64,000 nucleotides of DNA from the NCBI RefSeq assembly GCF_002754935.1, contig NZ_CP018092.1, forward strand, positions 1,240,001-1,304,000, read 5' to 3'. Positions within the stretch are counted from its first letter, which is position 1. Each line of letters opens with the position of its first letter. This document shows, piece by piece, positions 58,054-64,000 of the stretch. This DNA comes from Thermostichus lividus PCC 6715. GTDB lineage: Bacteria; Cyanobacteriota; Cyanobacteriia; Thermosynechococcales; Thermosynechococcaceae. Made by a program: the position numbers and the translations under genes. A model generated the notes under the pieces. It saw only the letters and a list, made by a program, of their open reading frames with translations, had not been told where the DNA came from and ran no database searches.

Positions 58054-59874
58054 TTAGAACCAACGGATTTGCGCTCCCGGTTCCTTGGCGGCGGCGGCTA
58101 AGGTCTCTACTGCGGTGGCCACGCTCACCGAGCCGATGTCGCCGTCGGCACGGCTGCGGATACTCAGGGTGTTGCTCTCCACTTCTTTTGCACCCACAAT
58201 GGCCATGACTGGAATTTTCTGGGTTTCAGCATTGCGAATCTGTTTGCCGAGGCGATCGCCACTGCTATCTACACTGCTGCGTACCCCAACCGCTGCCAAC
58301 TGCGCCGCTACCCCTGCAGCAAAAGGACGCTGCTCATCGCTAACGGGCAACAGACGCACCTGCTCCGGTGCCAGCCAGAAGGGAAAATCGCCAGCGTACT
58401 CCTCAATTAAAATGCCAATCAGCCGCTCTAGGGAGCCAAAGGGAGCACGATGAATCATCACTGGGCGGCGGCGGGTATTATCCTCGGCAATGTACTCTAA
58501 GTCAAAGCGCTCTGGCAGGTTATAGTCCACCTGAACCGTCCCCAGTTGCCACTCGCGGCCAAGGGCATCTTCAAAAATAAAGTCTAGCTTGGGGCCATAG
58601 AAGGCTGCTTCCCCAATGCCTAAAAAATAATCCATCCCCAGTTGCTCGACGGCCCGTTGGATGGCACCTTCGGCTTTCGACCATGCCTCCTCAGAGCCAA
58701 TATACTTATCAGAACTCGGATCGCGGAAACTAAGGCGGGCTTTGAATTTATTGAGGTGCAAGCAGCGAAACACCGCCAGAATTAAATCCACAACATTCAA
58801 AAATTCGCTATCCAGTTGCTCTGGGGTAACAAACAGGTGCGAGTCATCCACCGTAAAGCCCCGCACCCGCGTCAGCCCCCCTAGCTCCCCGGACTGTTCG
58901 TAACGATACACCGTGCCAAACTCCGCAAGGCGCAGGGGTAAATCGCGGTAAGAGCGTAGCTCGCTTTTGTAGATCTGAATATGAAACGGGCAGTTCATGG
59001 GCTTGAGGACGAACCCCTGTTCCTGCGCAGCAGCAGCCTCATCCTCAGCCATGAGGGGGAACATATCCTCTTTATACTTTTGCCAATGGCCTGAGGTCTT
59101 GAACAAATCGACGCGGGCAATGTGGGGGGTCACAACGGGAAGGTACCCTCGCCGCAATTGCTCCTGCTTAAGGAAGTCTTCGAGGGTGGAGCGCAGAATG
59201 GTGCCTTTGGGCGTCCACAGGGGTAACCCTGGCCCGACGGGGTCAGCAAAGATAAACAGCCCCAGTTCTTTTCCCAGTTTGCGGTGATCGCGGCGGAGGG
59301 CTTCGGCTTTGCGGCGTTTGTATTCCGCGAGTTGTTCGGGGGTTTCCCAAGCGGTGCCGTAGATGCGTTGCAGTTGTGCCTTGGTTTCGTCACCGCGCCA
59401 GTAAGCACCGGCAACACTTTCAAGGGCGATCGCCTTCGGGTTAATGTCGCCCGTATTTTCGACGTGAGGCCCCGCACACAAATCCCACCATTCATCGCCA
59501 AGATGGTAAATGGTAATTGGCTCTTGCAGATCTTCAAGAATTTCTAGCTTATAGGGTTCACCCAGTGCCTTGATCCGCCGCCGTGCTTCCTCACGACTCA
59601 CTTCCTCGCGAATCACCGGCAGGTTGCGTTTGATAATTTTGACCATTTCCTTCTCGATCTGTTTTAGATCTTTTTCACTGAAGGGGTCAGGGTTATCAAA
59701 GTCGTAGTAAAACCCATTCTCAATCCACGGCCCAATGGTTACCTGTGCCTTCGGGAAAAGTTTTTGCACTGCCATCGCCAGTATGTGGGAGGTCGTATGG
59801 CGAATGCGCTTAATCTGCTCTGATTCACTCGTTTTCGGAAGATGGATAGGCTCAGGGGAAACGTCGTTGGACAT
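58054..59874 (-). CDS. thrS: threonyl-tRNA synthetase
   Basis: A class II synthetase of 606 residues. It lacks the N-terminal TGS domain: the chain starts a few residues before the editing domain [19 protein letters not shown] with its His pair. The SAD core and class II motifs 1 to 3 follow (WTPKGTILRSTLEDFLKQE; LRLAEFGTVYRYEQSGELGGLTRVRGF, of which RYEQSGEL is motif 2; IHRAPFGSLERLIGI is motif 3). Zinc ligands include the Cys of KPMNCPFH. A C-terminal anticodon-binding domain closes the protein. The first 260 bases of the gene and its 5' region are duplicated in tandem just upstream. Confidence 0.96.
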   Translation of the reverse strand: MSNDVSPEPIHLPKTSESEQIKRIRHTTSHILAMAVQKLFPKAQVTIGPWIENGFYYDFDNPDPFSEKDLKQIEKEMVKIIKRNLPVIREEVSREEARRRIKALGEPYKLEILEDLQEPITIYHLGDEWWDLCAGPHVENTGDINPKAIALESVAGAYWRGDETKAQLQRIYGTAWETPEQLAEYKRRKAEALRRDHRKLGKELGLFIFADPVGPGLPLWTPKGTILRSTLEDFLKQEQLRRGYLPVVTPHIARVDLFKTSGHWQKYKEDMFPLMAEDEAAAAQEQGFVLKPMNCPFHIQIYKSELRSYRDLPLRLAEFGTVYRYEQSGELGGLTRVRGFTVDDSHLFVTPEQLDSEFLNVVDLILAVFRCLHLNKFKARLSFRDPSSDKYIGSEEAWSKAEGAIQRAVEQLGMDYFLGIGEAAFYGPKLDFIFEDALGREWQLGTVQVDYNLPERFDLEYIAEDNTRRRPVMIHRAPFGSLERLIGILIEEYAGDFPFWLAPEQVRLLPVSDEQRPFAAGVAAQLAAVGVRSSVDSSGDRLGKQIRNAETQKIPVMAIVGAKEVESNTLSIRSRADGDIGSVSVATAVETLAAAAKEPGAQIRWF

Positions 59875-59922
59875 AGAAAAGCCGCAGGTGAAGCTTAAGG
59901 TAAGACTTCTATTGTATCTTGG
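59628..59922. repeat. 295-base tandem duplication, copy 1 (thrS 5' end)
   Basis: This copy contains the start of the functional thrS and 48 bases upstream. It is identical by eye to the next 295 bases (59923-60217). The units abut exactly, with a G shared at the junction. Confidence 0.95.
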
Positions 59923-60169
59923 GTTTGATAATTTTGACCATTTCCTTCTCGATCTGTTTTAGATCTTTTTCACTGAAGGGGTCAGGGTTATCAAAGTCGT
60001 AGTAAAACCCATTCTCAATCCACGGCCCAATGGTTACCTGTGCCTTCGGGAAAAGTTTTTGCACTGCCATCGCCAGTATGTGGGAGGTCGTATGGCGAAT
60101 GCGCTTAATCTGCTCTGATTCACTCGTTTTCGGAAGATGGATAGGCTCAGGGGAAACGTCGTTGGACAT
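59909..60169 (-). pseudogene. truncated duplicate of thrS (N-terminal fragment)
   Basis: Reads as the first 82 residues of ThrS ([14 protein letters not shown] onward, to MVKIIK), then PKIQ and a stop where copy 2 runs into the leader of copy 1. It carries only part of the editing domain and cannot be an active synthetase. If transcription starts in the outer leader, thrS mRNA would carry this short frame upstream. It may be a real recent duplication or an assembly join. Confidence 0.85.
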
Positions 60170-60217
60170 AGAAAAGCCGCAGGTGAAGCTTAAGGTAAGA
60201 CTTCTATTGTATCTTGG
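59923..60217. repeat. 295-base tandem duplication, copy 2 (duplicated thrS 5' end)
   Basis: Repeats bases 59628-59922 without a visible mismatch, including the thrS leader, its ATG and about 82 codons. It lies upstream of thrS in the direction of transcription. Confidence 0.95.
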
Positions 60218-60334
60218 GGGTGCGCGGCACAGCCTTCACGCCTCCCTAGGCGTTGGCACATAATGAATACTCCTGCACCTGCTAAGCGAGGTGGCGGTGT
60301 CTTAATTAGTAAGGATTTATAGGATTGATGTGGG

Positions 60335-60757
60335 CGGGCTAAAACCCCTCCGCTTTAGCGAGGGGATACAGCCAACTCAGGGGGCTTTAGCCCTCTCTAT
60401 GTGTTAAACTAGAGACGTGGAAAGTAGGCGTATCAACTACGCGAGGAAACATCCTAGTACGGAGAAATCCCGGCAAGTAAGTCACTACCGCTTTGGCGGC
60501 AAGCCTAAACCACTGCAAGCAATGGCAGGATGTTGAGCGTATCGAATTGGCTAGTGTTGAAAAGCGCGAAACCACGAACCGAAACATAAACGTAGTCCCA
60601 ATAGCAGAAATGCTTGAGGTGAGTAGGGGGTCTTTGACTGCCCCCACCCGCATTAAGTTGTGGGTGACAGCTCAAGGGAAAAGCGAAGCAACGCGGCTTC
60701 AGCCCGTTGCGTAGCATCCTTTGGGAATCCCCTCTCTTTCAAGGAGGGGAGAAGTCA
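60335..60757 (+). mobile_element. mini-element with IS200/IS605-like hairpin ends (second family)
   Basis: About 420 bases. The left end has a bulged hairpin CCCCTCCGCT-TT-AGCGAGGGG (60345-60365, two arms) and a second small hairpin AGGG..CTTTAGCCCT, followed by TATGTGTTAAAC, a promoter-like AT segment. The right end has the same bulged hairpin design, CCCCTCTCTT/AAGGAGGGG (60729-60749), followed by AGAAGTCAAA. The inside encodes no transposase; a frame of about 70 codons (HCKQWQDVERIELASVEKRE) ends before the right hairpin and may be a decayed tnpB tail. The ends differ from the element family at 9.6, 26.7 and 33 kb. Confidence 0.5.
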
Positions 60758-61089
60758 AAGGGTGCTTCTCCATCACTTGAGAGGTCGTGTCTCCGAAGTG
60801 TTCGGAGCTCTCAGTTCCGCCCTTTACCGTACCGCTCAAGATGTATAGCCTCATACCATAGAAACCGCCACTCTTTGACCTCCACCTGTTCCGAGGTGGG
60901 GGAATGCGTCGCTAATTTTGTTCAATTAACTCATCAGGCTCGCCGGGAAACCGCTTTCTGCAGCACAATGCTCAGGGTCGTTAGGGCGTAGCTGTTCATC
61001 TCTGGCAAGGGGCGTTCTAAGCTATAGTCAATGCGTGAGGGGCAGCTAACCGCTGTTTTGCTTGAACGTCATCAGGGTGCGGGAGTACT
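60758..61089. other. structured non-coding stretch upstream of the AI-2E transporter gene
   Basis: 332 bases with no convincing gene but several clean stem-loops: GGAGAAG/CTTCTCC (about 60747-60770), TGAGAG/CTCTCA enclosing CTCCGAA-GTG-TTCGGAG (about 60778-60813), and CCACCT/AGGTGG (about 60882-60899). It could be a small RNA, a leader, or further IS-end sequence. I do not recognise a known RNA family. Confidence 0.4.
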
Positions 61090-62157
61090 ATGCTCAAGTG
61101 GTTTGACCGCCTAGAAAATCGCCGCTTACTACGCTTTCTACTCCTGTTTGCCCTCGGTTGGATTGGGGTGCAACTCCTCAAATTCTTTGCCACTGTTGTA
61201 CTGATTTTTCTATTTTCAGCAATTTTGGCCTTTTTGCTCAATTATCCGGTGCGCTGGGTTGAGCGGTATCTCCCCCATACGGCAGCAGTAACACTTGTTT
61301 TTTTGGGAGCACTGGCGATCGTTATTGGGGTTGGGTTGACCCTTGGCTTTGGTATTATTGGCCAACTCCAAGAACTTCTGAGTACATTGCCGGATCAGGT
61401 GGATACATGGATTAATCTCCTCAACGATATTCAACGCTGGCTAGAGCGTTGGAACCTAGAGATTGACTTTCGCCAAATTGAGTCAGAATTACGCAACTAT
61501 GCTTTTGCTGGCCTAGAGTTTGGGTTTGGTAAGCTGCAATTTGTCTTTTCACTACTGCTAGAGAGCATTATTGTTGCAGTGATTACGTTTTTTATGCTGC
61601 TGGATGGGCAGCGATTGTGGCAGTACCTCCTGAGTTTTTTGCCAGAGCCATGGCAGGAACGGGTGCCCCGCGATTTGCAACGGAACTTCCTCGGCTTCTT
61701 TTGGGGGCGTTTTTTGCTCTCTCTGTTTTTTGGTGTATCGGTTTTTATTATCCTTTTACTGCTGCGCGCCCCCTATGCCCTTGCCCTTGCTGCCATTGCC
61801 GGAGCCTTTGATCTGATTCCGGGAATTGGCGCCACCCTTGGTATTGCGATTGTGTCTTTGATTTTGCTGCCTAAGGGTCTTGCTCTCAGTTTTAAGGTGC
61901 TCGTTGGCTGCATTTTGCTCCAACAGGTGGAAGAAAACATTCTGATGCCCCGTATTATGCGAAACTCGGTGAATTTGAATCCGGTCATCTTGTTTTTAGC
62001 CCTGCTTGTCGGGGCAACCCTAGCGGGCTTTGTCGGGGTCTTTCTGGCGATTCCGATTACCGGAACACTTGTCAGCCTATTTAAGTTAGAAGCCTTGCAG
62101 GCAGGGCACCAGACACTGCGGCCAAAAACTGCCGCAGATCAGCCGCCAGCCAATTGA
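61090..62157 (+). CDS. AI-2E family (PerM/TqsA-type) transporter
   Basis: 355 residues with about seven to eight membrane segments in the usual order: a pair at the N-terminus (LLRFLLLFALGWIGVQLL, VVLIFLFSAILAFLLNYPV), a soluble helical insert (about 95-150), then IIVAVITFFMLLDG, FGVSVFIILLLLRA and the family signature IAGAFDLIPGIGATLG...VEENILMPRIMRNSVNLNPV. Some members export autoinducer-2 and others act as Na+/H+ antiporters or are uncharacterised, so the substrate is open. ATG 61090 follows GGGAGT. No luxS is in the window. Confidence 0.88.
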   Translation: MLKWFDRLENRRLLRFLLLFALGWIGVQLLKFFATVVLIFLFSAILAFLLNYPVRWVERYLPHTAAVTLVFLGALAIVIGVGLTLGFGIIGQLQELLSTLPDQVDTWINLLNDIQRWLERWNLEIDFRQIESELRNYAFAGLEFGFGKLQFVFSLLLESIIVAVITFFMLLDGQRLWQYLLSFLPEPWQERVPRDLQRNFLGFFWGRFLLSLFFGVSVFIILLLLRAPYALALAAIAGAFDLIPGIGATLGIAIVSLILLPKGLALSFKVLVGCILLQQVEENILMPRIMRNSVNLNPVILFLALLVGATLAGFVGVFLAIPITGTLVSLFKLEALQAGHQTLRPKTAADQPPAN

Positions 62158-62299
62158 TCCGCAGATGGTGGTTGCGATCGCCCCCAGACTATTGATATGC
62201 TAGGAAAGCTGATCTAATCGCCCCTTGCGACATAGATCGCGCTCACGTATGAACTCGTCTGGTTGGACACCGTCATCATTGTAGGTTGGGTATAGTTGC

Positions 62300-64000
<1,701 letters not shown>

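Noticed and set aside
59909-60169. A separate small gene related to thrS
   Set aside because: The sequence is an exact tandem copy of the thrS 5' end, ending where the repeat ends, so it is a duplication by-product.
60217-60330. A GTGCGCGG start resembling the 5' end of a group II intron, which are common in Thermosynechococcus
   Set aside because: No domain V, no reverse transcriptase and no matching 3' end were found downstream.

Overview
The window is a stretch of cyanobacterial chromosome. Evidence: HIP1 palindromes (GCGATCGC) are scattered through almost every gene, and there are oxygenic-photosynthesis genes (psaE, chlL/chlN, vipp1, a ccmO shell protein), cyAbrB, two group 2 sigma factors, an acyl-lipid desaturase and a cyanobacterial-type chorismate lyase. 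The PsaE sequence, base composition and compact gene spacing suggest Thermosynechococcus or a close thermophilic relative. This is inference; no search was run.

Layout. 0-9.5 kb: DUF58 protein, ketoacyl synthase, group 2 sigma factor, nanE, chorismate lyase, a Mo-nitro_C-type protein, rimO, a histidine-kinase-like protein, mutM, psaE. 9.5-24 kb: an IS200/IS605-type remnant, trmB, rpmB, a lytic transglycosylase, recJ, an LCP protein with a ROK glucokinase, an RND pump, a degenerate FAD oxidoreductase, an SDR protein, desC. 24-38 kb: a sigma-like regulator divergent from an FHA-PrsW membrane protease, the chlL-DUF5331-chlN operon facing a CPP1-like chaperone gene, dnaN, a cation/calcium exchanger, a complete tnpB element, a phosphate transporter, thiC under a TPP riboswitch, rlpA. 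38-49.5 kb: DUF2339, pdxH, rlmN, vipp1-ecfT-pabB, a CYTH phosphatase, a second group 2 sigma factor, a cobalt/nickel uptake cluster (cbiM, a CbiL-like protein, a lipoprotein), and a metal ABC permease. 49.5-64 kb: a candidate cyanobacteriochrome GGDEF-EAL protein, a secreted HExxH protein, cyAbrB-coaX-ccmO, DUF4129-DUF4350, a universal stress protein, thrS with a tandem-duplicated 5' end, a second type of mini-IS, an AI-2E transporter, rpsD and prfA (cut by the window end).

Two things dominate on close reading. First, at least eight genes are broken by single-base indels that all lie in homopolymer runs (C5-C6, G5-G7, T5-T6). Adding or removing one base restores a conserved family sequence each time, so these are probably sequencing errors. 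The coordinates given span the repaired genes. Second, the tnpB element at 33 kb has two small relatives (9.6 kb and 26.7 kb) that kept the right end, where a guide (omega) RNA would be encoded, but lost most or all of tnpB. One of them supplies the stop codon of chlN. The most interesting single protein is the 784-residue receiver-GAF-GGDEF-EAL protein, whose GAF domain carries a DXCF motif and a second cysteine typical of blue/green or teal light sensors controlling c-di-GMP. No rRNA, tRNA or CRISPR array was found.
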